64,000 nt of DNA from Mesoterricola sediminis (GTDB taxonomy: Bacteria; Acidobacteriota; Holophagae; Holophagales; Holophagaceae): contig NZ_AP027081.1 in assembly GCF_030295425.1 (NCBI RefSeq), positions 4,460,605-4,524,604 on the forward strand, written 5' to 3'. Shown piece by piece: positions 42,202-51,477 of the stretch. Numbering within the stretch: position 1 is the stretch's first letter; each line of letters opens with the position of its first letter. The translations under genes were made by a program, and so were the position numbers. The notes beneath the pieces were generated by a model. That model was not told where the DNA came from, did not search any database, and was given only the letters and a program-made list of their open reading frames with translations.

Positions 42202-43863
42202 ATGGTATCCCCAACCGACCCCCAAGCCGACCCTGGATTTTCGCTCTCCGCGTCCGAAATCAAATCCGCCCTCGCGGCCGAGGAATTATCCAAGACCGAT
42301 TCACGCCCGGCGCCCCTCTACCCCACCCTCGACCTGACCCGGGAGGTGGTGGACTTCGCCCTCTTCCAGGCGATCCCCCTCGATCTGATGCTCAAGCACC
42401 GGTTCGTGCCCGTACATGAGCGGGACGGTCACCTTTGGCTGGCCATGGCCGATCCCCTGGACGTCGTCGCCCAGGACGTGCTCCGGATGCACCTCAAGCG
42501 CCCCCTCCGGTTCGCCGCAGCCCCCTATGCCCAGATCCAGGTGGTCCTCAAGAAGTCGGAGAGTGGGCAGAAAGTGCTCGAGGAGGCCGGGGAGGCCCTG
42601 CGGGTCCAGGTGCTCCGGGAGGAGGACATCGACGAGGACGTCCTGGACCTGGAGAACCTCACGGACAAGGATGAAGCACCCATCATCCGCCTCGTGGACA
42701 CCACCATCTTCAACGCCCTCCAGCGCCGGGCCTCCGACATCCACCTGGAGACCACGTCCACGGGCTTCCAGATCAAGTACCGCATCGACGGGAGCCTCTA
42801 CGCCGCCGCCGAGCCCATCGACCGGCGCTTCGCCTCCCCCATCATCAGCCGCATCAAGGTCATGTCCGAGCTGGACATCGCCGAGAAGCGGAAGCCCCAG
42901 GACGGCCGGTTCAAGCTCAAGGTGCGGGGCCGGGCCATCGACTTCCGCGTCAGCATCATGCCCACCATCCACGGGGAGGACTCGGTCATCCGCATCCTGG
43001 ACAAGGAGAACCTGTCGGAGGAGTTCCGCAGCCTCTCCCTGGACATCCTGGGGTTCAGCGAACGGGAGCTGACCCGCCTGCGCCGTTTCGCCCGGGAGCC
43101 CTACGGCATGTTCCTGGTCACCGGCCCCACCGGCAGCGGCAAGACCACCACCCTCTACGCAGTGCTCAGCGAGATCAAGAGCCCCGAGGACAAGCTCATC
43201 ACCATCGAGGACCCCGTCGAATACCAGCTCGAGGGCGTCACCCAGATCCCCGTGAACGAGAAGAAGGGCCTCACCTTCGCCGTGGGCCTCCGGTCCATCC
43301 TCCGGCACGATCCCGACAAGATCCTCGTGGGCGAGATCCGCGACCCGGAGACCGCCCAGATCGCCATCCAGTCCGCCCTCACGGGCCACCTGGTCTTCAC
43401 CACGGTGCACGCCAACCACACCCTGGACGTCCTGAGCCGCTTCCAGCACATGGGCGTCGAGGTCTACAACTTCGTCTCGGCCCTGAACTGCATCCTGGCC
43501 CAGCGCCTGGTCCGGACCCTCTGCCCCAAGTGCAAGCGGCAGGTCGCCGCCCCCGGCGCCGCCGAGCTCCAGGAGAACGGCCTCACCCCCGAATGGGCCC
43601 GGGACGCCACCTTCTACGAGAAGGTCGGCTGCGTGGACTGCAACGGCACCGGGTTCCGGGGCCGGCAGGCCATCATCGAGTTCATGGGCCTCAACGACGA
43701 CCTCCGGGAGCTCATCACCCGACGGGCGAGCGTCCGCGAGATCAAGGCCGCCGCCCGTTCCTTCGGCATGCAGAGCCTCCGGGAGAGCGCCGTGGAGAAG
43801 GTCCGCCTGGGCCTGACCACCTTCGCCGAGATCAACAAGGTGACCTTCCGGGAGAGCGAGTAG
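42202..43863 (+). CDS. GspE/PilB-family assembly ATPase
   Basis: A 553-residue hexameric ATPase of type II secretion or type IV pilus assembly. The N-terminal MshE/GspE_N-like domain (about 40-115) is followed by the ATPase with Walker A GPTGSGKT (308-315), the Asp box ITIEDPVEYQLEGVTQ, Walker B (ILVGEIRDPETA), the His box (TTVHAN) and a tetra-Cys zinc site (CPKC...CVDC). All catalytic parts are intact. No other secretion or pilus genes are adjacent, so GspE versus PilB is undecided; a pilin-like gene and PilR-like regulator lie 23 kb away. Confidence 0.9.
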   Translation: MVSPTDPQADPGFSLSASEIKSALAAEELSKTDSRPAPLYPTLDLTREVVDFALFQAIPLDLMLKHRFVPVHERDGHLWLAMADPLDVVAQDVLRMHLKRPLRFAAAPYAQIQVVLKKSESGQKVLEEAGEALRVQVLREEDIDEDVLDLENLTDKDEAPIIRLVDTTIFNALQRRASDIHLETTSTGFQIKYRIDGSLYAAAEPIDRRFASPIISRIKVMSELDIAEKRKPQDGRFKLKVRGRAIDFRVSIMPTIHGEDSVIRILDKENLSEEFRSLSLDILGFSERELTRLRRFAREPYGMFLVTGPTGSGKTTTLYAVLSEIKSPEDKLITIEDPVEYQLEGVTQIPVNEKKGLTFAVGLRSILRHDPDKILVGEIRDPETAQIAIQSALTGHLVFTTVHANHTLDVLSRFQHMGVEVYNFVSALNCILAQRLVRTLCPKCKRQVAAPGAAELQENGLTPEWARDATFYEKVGCVDCNGTGFRGRQAIIEFMGLNDDLRELITRRASVREIKAAARSFGMQSLRESAVEKVRLGLTTFAEINKVTFRESE

Positions 43864-43974
43864 GCGCCCCGGACCCTCCCCTTTCATACGAGCCATTCCG
43901 TTCCTTCCGTCCCCGGAAGGGCGCAGACTCGCGCCACCCCGCGCGACGTCCGCGCCCCACTCCCGGAAGGTCCC

Positions 43975-44814
43975 ATGCTCCGATGGCTCGCCCCATTCCT
44001 CCTCGCCACCCTCCTTCCCGCCCAGGCCCTGGCCTGGGGCAGCCTCGGCCACCGCATCGTGGCCGTGGCGGCCGCCCATGACCTCCCCCCCGGCCCCGCG
44101 GCGTGGTTCAACGGGGCCGAGGCGGACCTGACCGCCCACGCCATGGACCCCGACCACTGGAAGGGCCGGGATCACCTGGAGGGCCCCCGCCACTACCTGG
44201 ACTGCGAGCTCTACGGCGGCCCCGCCTCGGTCCCCCGCGATCCCGCGGTGGCCCGGGCCCGGCTCGGCCCCGAGGCCTTCCTCCTGGCCGGGCAGGTGCC
44301 CTGGGTCGTCCTGGAGCGCGTGGACCGGCTCGCCCAGGCCTTCCGCGCCGGGGACGCCGGCGCGGTGCGGGTCGAGGCGGCCCGCCTCTCCCATTACGTG
44401 GGGGACCTGAGCGTGCCCCTCCACACCACCACGAACCACAACGGCGAGCTCTCGGGGCAGCACGGGATCCACCACCGCTGGGAATCGGGTCTGGTGGAGG
44501 ACCTGGTGCGCAAGGGGGGCTGGCGCCCGCCGGTCCGGGCCATCCGGCGGCTGGACGATGTCCCCGGCGCCCCCTGGGCCTGGCTCGCCGACAGCCACGC
44601 CCTGGTTCCCGGCGTCCTCGCCGCCGACCTGGAGGCCGCGGGCCGGCCCGAGCCGGCCCCCACCTGGCGGAGCCACGCCTACTGGCAGGTCTTCCTGGAT
44701 CTCCAGGGCCGCCAGGTGGAACGCCAGCTCGACGTCGCCGCCGTCCGCACCGCCCAGTTGATCCTCGAGGCCTGGCACCGGGCCGGTGAGCCCCCCGCCC
44801 CCGCTTCCCGCTGA
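43975..44814 (+). CDS. Secreted S1/P1 nuclease / zinc phospholipase C-like protein 1
   Basis: A 279-residue exported protein. After the signal peptide (cleavage ALA|W at about residue 20) the mature protein begins WGSLGHRIVA; an N-terminal Trp that coordinates zinc is the hallmark of this superfamily. Further zinc ligands are in SHYVGDLSVPLHTT and HHRWESG. The family cleaves single-stranded nucleic acids or phospholipids; which applies is not clear. A paralog follows 52 bp downstream, so the pair arose by tandem duplication. Confidence 0.75.
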   Translation: MLRWLAPFLLATLLPAQALAWGSLGHRIVAVAAAHDLPPGPAAWFNGAEADLTAHAMDPDHWKGRDHLEGPRHYLDCELYGGPASVPRDPAVARARLGPEAFLLAGQVPWVVLERVDRLAQAFRAGDAGAVRVEAARLSHYVGDLSVPLHTTTNHNGELSGQHGIHHRWESGLVEDLVRKGGWRPPVRAIRRLDDVPGAPWAWLADSHALVPGVLAADLEAAGRPEPAPTWRSHAYWQVFLDLQGRQVERQLDVAAVRTAQLILEAWHRAGEPPAPASR

Positions 44815-44866
44815 CGGGACGCTCTGCCATGGTGGAAGGAGGGCCCGGTGGCCCCGGGAACCGTCC

Positions 44867-45721
44867 ATGCGCCTGCTGCCCGCCCTCCTCGCCCTGGCCC
44901 TCCTCCCCGCCCCGCCCCTCGCGGCCTGGGGCCGGAAGGGCCACCGCATCGTCGCCGCCCTGGCCCTCCAGGACCTGCCGGCTGGCCCTCGCGCCTGGTT
45001 CGAGGGCCAGGAAGCCTTCGTCGAAGCCCACAGCAGCGACCCCGACACCTGGAAGCACGATCCCCTGGAGGGGCCCCGGCACTTCCTGGAGATGGAGCGC
45101 TACGGGGACCACGTCCCCACCCTCGTCTCCGAAGCCCGGACCCAGCTGGGCCCCGCCGTCTTCCAGCGGGCCGGGCAGCTGCCCTGGGTGATCCAGGACC
45201 GGGTCAAGGACCTGGCCCAGGCCTTCCTCAAGGGGGACCGGACCCAGGTGGCCTTCCTCGCCTCGGTCCTGAGCCACTACGTGGGCGACCTCCACGTGCC
45301 CCTGCACACCGCCGAGAACTACGACGGCCAGCGCACCCGGCAGCGGGGGGTCCACAGCCGCTGGGAGACGGGCCTCGTCGACCGCCTCGCCGGGCCCGCC
45401 CCCGAGGTCCGCCCCGCCGAGCTGACCCGGAACCTGTACCAGGCCTGCTGGACCTGGCTCGAGGAGAGCCACGCCCTGGTGGACGGGGTCCTCCGGGACG
45501 ACCGCCTCGCCGATCCCGGCGCCACCGGCAAGGCCGCCAAGCCCGAAACCTACTGGCTGGTCTTCGCCAAGACCCAGGGCCCCGTCGTCCGGGAGCAGCT
45601 CAGCCGAGCTGGCCAGCGAACGGCGCAACTCATCCTCCTGGCCTGGACCCTGGCCAAGTCCCCCGCGGCCCCGGCCGTGGAGGGCCCGGTCGCTCAAGCC
45701 GAACCGAAGCGCCCGGACTGA
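44867..45721 (+). CDS. Secreted S1/P1 nuclease / zinc phospholipase C-like protein 2
   Basis: A 284-residue paralog of the preceding gene. Signal peptide MRLLPALLALALLPAPPLAA, then mature WGRKGHRIVA with the zinc-binding N-terminal Trp; SHYVGDLHVPLHTAEN and VHSRWETG supply further ligands. The two share layout throughout, including ERYGD/CELYGG, LSHYVGDL and the C-terminal RTAQLILLAW. It ends with a short charged Pro tail and is followed by a strong hairpin. Confidence 0.77.
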   Translation: MRLLPALLALALLPAPPLAAWGRKGHRIVAALALQDLPAGPRAWFEGQEAFVEAHSSDPDTWKHDPLEGPRHFLEMERYGDHVPTLVSEARTQLGPAVFQRAGQLPWVIQDRVKDLAQAFLKGDRTQVAFLASVLSHYVGDLHVPLHTAENYDGQRTRQRGVHSRWETGLVDRLAGPAPEVRPAELTRNLYQACWTWLEESHALVDGVLRDDRLADPGATGKAAKPETYWLVFAKTQGPVVREQLSRAGQRTAQLILLAWTLAKSPAAPAVEGPVAQAEPKRPD

Positions 45722-45742
45722 AGGGCCCCGGGCGGCCCCGAC

Positions 45743-45770
45743 AGAACGGCGCCCCGCAGGGCGCCGTTCT
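45743..45770. terminator. Bidirectional terminator between convergent genes
   Basis: A perfect 12-bp stem AGAACGGCGCCC / GGGCGCCGTTCT with a CGCA loop sits between the second nuclease-like gene and gcvPB, 21 nt from each stop codon. Confidence 0.75.
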
Positions 45771-45791
45771 GCCGTCAGGAGCTGGACGCGA

Positions 45792-47318
45792 TCAGCCCTT
45801 CACCCACCTCAGCACCGGCTTGCGGGCGGCGGTGGTCTCGTCCAGGCGCCGCATGGGGGCGCGGACGGGGGCCTGGTGGAGGGCCTCCGGGTTCTCGGCG
45901 GCCTCCCGGGCGATGTCCTTCATGGCGTCGATGAAGGCGTCGAGCTCGTCCTTGCCCTCGCTCTCGGTGGGCTCGATCATCAGCGCGCCGTGGACGATGG
46001 CGGGGAAGTAGATCGTCGGCGGATGGAAGCCGCGGTCGATGAGCCCCTTGGCCACGTCCAGGGTGTGGATGTCGTGCTGGGCGAGGTCGTGGTCGTCGAA
46101 GATCACCTCGTGCAAGGTGGGGGTCTGGTACTCCAGGTGGTAGGTCCCCTCCAGCTGCTTGCGGATGTAGTTGGCGTTCACGATGGCGCGCAGGGTGGCC
46201 TCGCGGAGGCCGTCCCCGCCGTGGCTCAGGCAGTAGGTCAGGGCCCGGACCAGGATGCCGAAGTTGCCGAAGAAGGTGTGCACCTTGCCCATGCTGCTGG
46301 GACGGTCCCAGTCCAGGCGGTAGGTGTGCCGGGCCACCTGGCCTTCGCCGACCCGCTGCGTCTCCCGGACCACGACGGGCCGGGGGAGGAAGGGCTCGAG
46401 GGCCTTGGTGCAGGCCACGGGGCCCGATCCGGGGCCGCCGCCCCCGTGGGGGGTGCTGAAGGTCTTGTGGAGGTTGAGGTGCATGACGTCGACGCCGAAA
46501 TCGCCGGGCCGGGCCACGCCCACCAGGGCGTTCATGTTGGCGCCGTCCATGTAGACGAGGCCGCCGACGCCGTGGATCACCTCGGCGATGTCCTTGATGC
46601 GGTATTCGAAGACGCCCAGGGTGTTGGGGTTGGTGATCATGAGCCCGGCGATCTCGTCGCCCAGCTCCCGGGCCAGGGTCAGGAGGCCCTTCCGGACCTT
46701 GCCGGCGGCGTCGGTGACGTCCTCGAAGCTGACGGTCCCGTCGGCCTGGCTCGCGATCTCCAGCACCTCGTAGCCCGCCATGGCGGCCGTCGCGGGGTTG
46801 GTGCCGTGGGCGCTGTCGGGGATCAGGATGACCCGGCGCTTGCTGCCGTGGGCCACGTGGTAGGCGCGGATGAGCATGACGCCGGTGAGCTCGCCGGCGG
46901 CGCCGGCGCTGGGCTGCAGCGTGACGGCATCCAGGCCCGTGATCTCCTTCAGCCACTCCTGGAGGGTGTGGATGAGGGCCAGGTTGCCCTGGACGTGCTC
47001 CGCGGGGGCCATCGGATGGGAGTCCGTGAAGCCCGGCAGGCCGGAGGTCTTCTCGTTGAGCCTGGGGTTGTGCTTCATGGTGCAGGAGCCCAGGGGGTAG
47101 AGCCCGTCGTCGACGCCGTAGTTCCACTTGGAAAGGCGGGTGAAGTGGCGGATGACATCGACCTCGGAGACGCTGGGCATGGCGTCGAAGCCCTTGCGGC
47201 GCAGCTTCTCGGGGCGGGTGTCCTTGGCCTCGGGCACGTCGAGGCGGGGCAGGTCCATGCCGACCTTGCCGGGCACGGAACGCTCGAAGATGAGGGATTC
47301 GCGGTTTCGGGGAGTCAT
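45792..47318 (-). CDS. gcvPB: Glycine dehydrogenase (decarboxylating) subunit 2
   Basis: The C-terminal half of the P-protein, carrying the PLP lysine, in the split two-gene form of glycine decarboxylase. The 508-residue protein has the family start GSCTMKHNPRLNE and the PLP site LNLHKTFSTPHGGGGPGSGP. With subunit 1 it decarboxylates glycine and transfers the aminomethyl group to lipoyl-GcvH. gcvT and gcvH are not in this window. It starts 8 nt after gcvPA. Confidence 0.95.
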   Translation of the reverse strand: MTPRNRESLIFERSVPGKVGMDLPRLDVPEAKDTRPEKLRRKGFDAMPSVSEVDVIRHFTRLSKWNYGVDDGLYPLGSCTMKHNPRLNEKTSGLPGFTDSHPMAPAEHVQGNLALIHTLQEWLKEITGLDAVTLQPSAGAAGELTGVMLIRAYHVAHGSKRRVILIPDSAHGTNPATAAMAGYEVLEIASQADGTVSFEDVTDAAGKVRKGLLTLARELGDEIAGLMITNPNTLGVFEYRIKDIAEVIHGVGGLVYMDGANMNALVGVARPGDFGVDVMHLNLHKTFSTPHGGGGPGSGPVACTKALEPFLPRPVVVRETQRVGEGQVARHTYRLDWDRPSSMGKVHTFFGNFGILVRALTYCLSHGGDGLREATLRAIVNANYIRKQLEGTYHLEYQTPTLHEVIFDDHDLAQHDIHTLDVAKGLIDRGFHPPTIYFPAIVHGALMIEPTESEGKDELDAFIDAMKDIAREAAENPEALHQAPVRAPMRRLDETTAARKPVLRWVKG

Positions 47319-47326
47319 GGCAGTCC

Positions 47327-48682
47327 TTATCCGACCACGCTGGGCACGCGGGCCAGCACTTCCACGAGGTGCTCGATCTGCTCGCGGGTGTTGAGTTCGG
47401 TGGCGCACCACAGGATGTGGTTCTTCAGGGAGGGGGCGTAGGGCGTGAGGTCGAGGCCGGGGAGGATGCCCTCCTTCGCGCAGGACGCCAGCAGCGCCTT
47501 CATGTCGCCCTTGTATTCGGTGACGAACTCGTTGAAGAAGGGGGCGCCGAAGGGCGCGGCGAAGTCCGGCAGCTCCAGGAGGCGCGCCCGCAGGAACTGG
47601 GCCTTCGCGGCGTTCCGGGCGGCGAGGCCCGCCAGGCCCTCGGGGCCCGCCAGCTGCAGGTAGATGTTGGCGCGCAGGGCCACGAGGCCCTGGTTGGAGC
47701 AGATGTTGGACGTGGCCTTGTCGCGGCGGATGTGCTGCTCGCGGGCCGTCAGGGTCAGCACGTAGCCCGTGGTCCCGTCCAGGTCCCTGGTCTGGCCGAC
47801 CACGCGGCCCGGGATCTCGCGCTTGTGGGCGTCCTTGACCGTGAGGAAGCCGAGGAAGGGCCCGCCGAAGCTGGGCCGGTTCCCGAAGGACATCGCCTCG
47901 CCGCAGGCCATGTCGGCCCCGGCGCGGCCGGGGGCCTCGAACCAGCCGAGGCTCAGGGCCTCCTGGGTGACGGAGACCACGAAGGCCCCGCAGGTCTTGG
48001 CGGCCTCGGAGATGGCCGGCAGGTCCTCCACGCAGCCGAGGAAGTTGGGGTAGCCCACCAGCACCGCGGCCACGTCGCCGTCCAGCTTGGCCCGGAGGTC
48101 GTCCATGTCGGTGACGCCGTCCTTGAGGTCGACGACCACGAGCTTGAGGCCCTCGTGGGGGGTGATGTTCGTGCAGAGCACTTCCAGGTAGTGGGGGTGG
48201 AGCCCCTGGCTCACGAGGATGGTGTTCCGCTTCTTCTGGAGGCGCACGGCCATGAGCGCGGCCTCGACGCAGGCGGTGCCGCCGTCGTAGAGGCTGGCGT
48301 TGCCCACTTCCAGGCCCGTGAGATCGCACATCAGCGTCTGGTACTCGAAGATGTGCTGCAGGGTGCCCTGGCTGATCTCGGGCTGGTAGGGCGTGTAGGC
48401 GGTGAACCACTCCTGGCGGCTGATCATCTGGTCCACCGCCGCGGGCACGAAGTGATCGTAGGCGCCGGCGCCCAGGAACCGGGCCTTGAAGGGGGTGTTG
48501 AGGTCCGCCAGGCCCTGCACCTGGGCCAGGACCTCCTGTTCGGACAGGCAGGCGGGAAGGTTCAGGTCCCGGTGCAGACGGAGGGATTCGGGAATCCCCG
48601 ACAGGAGGTCTTCCGCGCGCTGGACGCCGATGGCGTCGAGCAGGGCGCGATCCTCCGAAGGGGCCGTTGGCAGGTAGCGCAT
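47327..48682 (-). CDS. gcvPA: Glycine dehydrogenase (decarboxylating) subunit 1
   Basis: The N-terminal half of split P-protein, 451 residues. It starts with the family MRYLPTAPSEDRALLDAIG and contains PYQPEISQGTLQHIFEYQTL and GNASLYDGGTA. It pairs with gcvPB. The 174-bp region upstream, shared with a divergent peptidase gene, was checked for a glycine riboswitch and none was recognised. Confidence 0.95.
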   Translation of the reverse strand: MRYLPTAPSEDRALLDAIGVQRAEDLLSGIPESLRLHRDLNLPACLSEQEVLAQVQGLADLNTPFKARFLGAGAYDHFVPAAVDQMISRQEWFTAYTPYQPEISQGTLQHIFEYQTLMCDLTGLEVGNASLYDGGTACVEAALMAVRLQKKRNTILVSQGLHPHYLEVLCTNITPHEGLKLVVVDLKDGVTDMDDLRAKLDGDVAAVLVGYPNFLGCVEDLPAISEAAKTCGAFVVSVTQEALSLGWFEAPGRAGADMACGEAMSFGNRPSFGGPFLGFLTVKDAHKREIPGRVVGQTRDLDGTTGYVLTLTAREQHIRRDKATSNICSNQGLVALRANIYLQLAGPEGLAGLAARNAAKAQFLRARLLELPDFAAPFGAPFFNEFVTEYKGDMKALLASCAKEGILPGLDLTPYAPSLKNHILWCATELNTREQIEHLVEVLARVPSVVG

Positions 48683-48856
48683 AGGGCAGCCTCGAAAAAG
48701 GGTGGAAGCGGCGAACAGGCCTTCTCGGGAAAGGGTAACACCCCGCACGGGCCGTCCAGGCGTGCCAAGGCGCCGACCCCGGCGGGGTGTGACGGTTTGC
48801 ACCCACAGTTGGATGAATGGGGTTTCTCCTTCAGAATCATGGGGTTCGGAGGTTCC

Positions 48857-50626
48857 ATGCGCCTGCTGCCCGCCCTTGTCCTCGGCATCCCCCTGGCCGC
48901 CCAGGCCCTCCACCCCGCCCAGGAGCGGGCCGAGCGCTTCCTCCAGCTGGTCAATTCCGGCTACCAAGCCCTCACCTACGTCCAGCAGGAGGCCGCCTGG
49001 GCCGCCAGCACCGATGTGACCCCGGCCCACGACGCCGCCGCCGAGACGGCCGGCAAAGCGCTGGCCGCCTTCACCGGGAACCCGGCCCTGATCCGGGAGG
49101 CCAAGGAGCTCCTGGCCCACAAGCGCGAGCTCAAGGAGACCACCTGGCGCCAGCTGGAATGGGTGCTCCTGAACGCGGCGGAGGGCCCCATGACCCAGCC
49201 CGCCCTGACCCGGGACCGCATCGCGGCGGAGACCCTGCAGGCCAGCCTCCTGAACGGCTTCACCTGGAAGATGGATGGCAAGCCCCTCACCGCCAACGAC
49301 ATCGACGGCATCCTGGGCGCCAGCGCCAACCTGGCCGAACGCCAGAAGGTCTGGGAGGCCTCCAAGGAGAACGGGGCCATCCTCCGGGCCAACCTGCTCA
49401 AGCTGCGGGACCTGCGGAACGGGTGCGCCCGGGAGCTGGGCTACCCGGACTACTTCTCCCTGCAGACCGCCAAGCACGGCATGACCCGCCAGGAGATGGT
49501 GGACCTCCACCGGGCCTTCCTGAAGGAGCTGCGCCCCCTCTACCTGCAGCTCCACACCTGGGTGAAGTACGAGATGGCCCGGAAGTTCGGGCAGCCCGTG
49601 CCGAAGACCATCCCCGCCCACTGGATCAACAACCGCTGGAGCCAGAACTGGACCGGCTTCGTCGACGGCGTGGACTTCGACCCCTTCTTCAAGGGCTGGA
49701 CCCCGGAGCGGATCGTCCAGACCGCGGAGGCCTTCTACACCGGCCTGGGCTTCCCCAAGCTCCCGGCCACCTTCTGGGCCAAGTCCGACCTCTACCCCGT
49801 CCCCAAGGGCTCCGACCGCAAGAAGAACAGCCACGCCTCCTGCTGGCACCTGGACCTGGGCACCGACGTGCGCAGCCTCATGAGCGTCGAGCCCAACATG
49901 GAGTGGTTCAGCACCACCCACCACGAGCTCGGCCACGGCTACTACTTCATCAGCTACACCCAGCCCGGCGTCCCCCCCCTCCTCCGCACCAGCGCCAACC
50001 CCTCCTTCCATGAGGGCATCGGCGAGCTGGTGGCCCTCGCCACCCGCCAGATCCCCTACCTCAAGAGCACCGGCGTCCTCCCCCAGGACTACAAGGCGGA
50101 CGAGATGAAGATCCTCCTCAACGACGCCCTGGAGGTGGCCATCCCCTTCATGTTCTGGTCCTCGGGCGTCATGACCGAGTGGGAGGCCGAATTCTACGGC
50201 GGCGGCATGCCCGCAGACCAGCTCAACGCCCGCTGGTGGGCCCTGGTGAAGGAAAAGCAGGGGGTGGAGCCCCCCTCCCCCCGGGGCGAGCAGTGGTGCG
50301 ACGCCGCCACGAAGACCCACATCGACGACACCCCGGCCTACTACTACAACTACGCCATGGCCACGGTCTTCAAGTTCCAGATGCACGACTACATCTGCCG
50401 CCGCATCCTCCACCAGGACGTCCACGCCGCCAACTACGCCAACCGCAAGGATGTGGGCGCGTTCCTCAAGGCCTTCATGGAGAAGGGCGCCACCGTGGAC
50501 TGGCGCAGGCTCCTGAAGGAGACCACGGGCGAGGACCTGTCGACCCGGGCCATGGCCGAGTACTTCAAGCCCCTCACCGCCTGGCTGGAAGCCCAGAACA
50601 AGGGCCGGCAGATCGGCTGGGACTAG
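48857..50626 (+). CDS. M2-family (angiotensin-converting-enzyme-like) peptidase
   Basis: A 589-residue exported zinc dipeptidyl carboxypeptidase. Signal peptide about residues 1-18 (MRLLPALVLGIPLAAQA). The zinc motif is HELGH at 356-360 in TTHHELGHGYY, and the third ligand is the Glu of FHEGIGEL about 24 residues on. Size matches bacterial ACE-like enzymes. The start at 48857 is preceded by CGGAGG. Function is probably degradation of oligopeptides in the periplasm. Confidence 0.9.
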   Translation: MRLLPALVLGIPLAAQALHPAQERAERFLQLVNSGYQALTYVQQEAAWAASTDVTPAHDAAAETAGKALAAFTGNPALIREAKELLAHKRELKETTWRQLEWVLLNAAEGPMTQPALTRDRIAAETLQASLLNGFTWKMDGKPLTANDIDGILGASANLAERQKVWEASKENGAILRANLLKLRDLRNGCARELGYPDYFSLQTAKHGMTRQEMVDLHRAFLKELRPLYLQLHTWVKYEMARKFGQPVPKTIPAHWINNRWSQNWTGFVDGVDFDPFFKGWTPERIVQTAEAFYTGLGFPKLPATFWAKSDLYPVPKGSDRKKNSHASCWHLDLGTDVRSLMSVEPNMEWFSTTHHELGHGYYFISYTQPGVPPLLRTSANPSFHEGIGELVALATRQIPYLKSTGVLPQDYKADEMKILLNDALEVAIPFMFWSSGVMTEWEAEFYGGGMPADQLNARWWALVKEKQGVEPPSPRGEQWCDAATKTHIDDTPAYYYNYAMATVFKFQMHDYICRRILHQDVHAANYANRKDVGAFLKAFMEKGATVDWRRLLKETTGEDLSTRAMAEYFKPLTAWLEAQNKGRQIGWD

Positions 50627-50641
50627 GCCTGGCGGTCTGCC

Positions 50642-51373
50642 CTAGGCGTAGAGGTCCAGCCCCCGGCCCCGGACGGACTGACCCGTCGGCTCCGCGTACG
50701 GGCCGGCGGCCGAGGTCCCTGGGCGGGACGCGGCGGCGCCCGCGTCCTGGGGGGCGCCCCCCGCCTTCGTTCCCTGGGCCTTGTCCCCGCCGCCCATCGC
50801 CTGGGTGGCGGCTTCTGCAGCCGCCTGGGCGGCCATGCTAGCAGCCTGGGCAGCGACCGCCCGGTCCTGCCCGGAGGGATCGGCGGGCGCCAGGGCCGCG
50901 GCCTCGATGCGCAGGGCCTTCGTGACGGTCGCGGCCGGGTTCCCCTTCACCGGGCTGGTGTCGATGGAAACCTCGCCCCCCACCGCGTAGCTCTGGCCGT
51001 CCGGCCCCCGCTGGTAGGCGTAGCTGGCCCCGCCGGTGACGATGCCGGCCCCGGCGGCCATGTGGGCCTGCTCGTGGGCCTTGACCTCCGTGTCCCGGGC
51101 CTTGAGCTGGGCCACCTGGGCCTTGGCCTCGGGGGACAGCTCCACCGTGTCCCCGGTGGCCGGAGCGCGCCCCTGCCCCGCCCCGGCGCCCGTCCCAGCC
51201 TGGGCGCCCGTCCCGGCCTGGGTGCCCGTCCCCGCCTGGGCGCCCGGACCCGCAGGGGTGGACCCCGCGAGGGCGGCCCCCGCGAGGGCGGCCCCCGCGA
51301 GGGCGGACCCCGCCTGGCGGGTGGGATCCACCACGCCGGTCAGGGGGGAGAGGGCATTCACGGCGTCGGCCAT
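50642..51373 (-). CDS. SprA-related putative metalloprotease-like protein
   Basis: A 243-residue protein of the SprA-related/catalase-like family. The core (about 75-175) has LSPEAKAQVAQLKARDTEVKAHEQAHMAAG with the HEQAH zinc-type motif, then GGASYAYQRGPDGQSYAVGGEV, the family signature. The N-terminal 70 residues are low-complexity (repeats of ALAGA and GAQAGTGT-type blocks) and the C-terminus is Ala/Gly-rich. No enzymatic activity is established for the family. It is convergent with the peptidase gene, 15 bp apart. Confidence 0.72.
   Translation of the reverse strand: MADAVNALSPLTGVVDPTRQAGSALAGAALAGAALAGSTPAGPGAQAGTGTQAGTGAQAGTGAGAGQGRAPATGDTVELSPEAKAQVAQLKARDTEVKAHEQAHMAAGAGIVTGGASYAYQRGPDGQSYAVGGEVSIDTSPVKGNPAATVTKALRIEAAALAPADPSGQDRAVAAQAASMAAQAAAEAATQAMGGGDKAQGTKAGGAPQDAGAAASRPGTSAAGPYAEPTGQSVRGRGLDLYA
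51165..51320. repeat. Two short tandem repeat tracts in the SprA-related gene
   Basis: A unit like GCCTGGGCGCCCGTCCC recurs at 18-bp spacing (about 51198-51250), and a 15-bp unit GCGAGGGCGGCCCCC occurs three times (about 51268-51312). They code the low-complexity N-terminal blocks and keep the frame. Confidence 0.75.
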
Positions 51374-51428
51374 GGCAATTCATTATCGGCCGGATCCGCC
51401 TGGTCGATGAGCCCTTTCGGGGCCCGCA

Positions 51429-51444
51429 CGTTCCACGTGGAACA
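51429..51444. other. parS-like site 1, upstream of nrdR
   Basis: The 14-bp perfect palindrome GTTCCACGTGGAAC (51430-51443) with 3' A matches the bacterial parS consensus TGTTNCACGTGAAACA except for G in place of A in the right half and its symmetric partner. It lies between the SprA-related gene and nrdR. Confidence 0.8.
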
Positions 51445-51477
51445 GCGGCCCGGCCCGCTTTGGGTTACCCTGGAGGC

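Noticed and set aside
48683..48856. Possible glycine riboswitch upstream of gcvPA
   Set aside because: The conserved glycine-aptamer core sequences were not recognisable in the gcvPA-strand leader.
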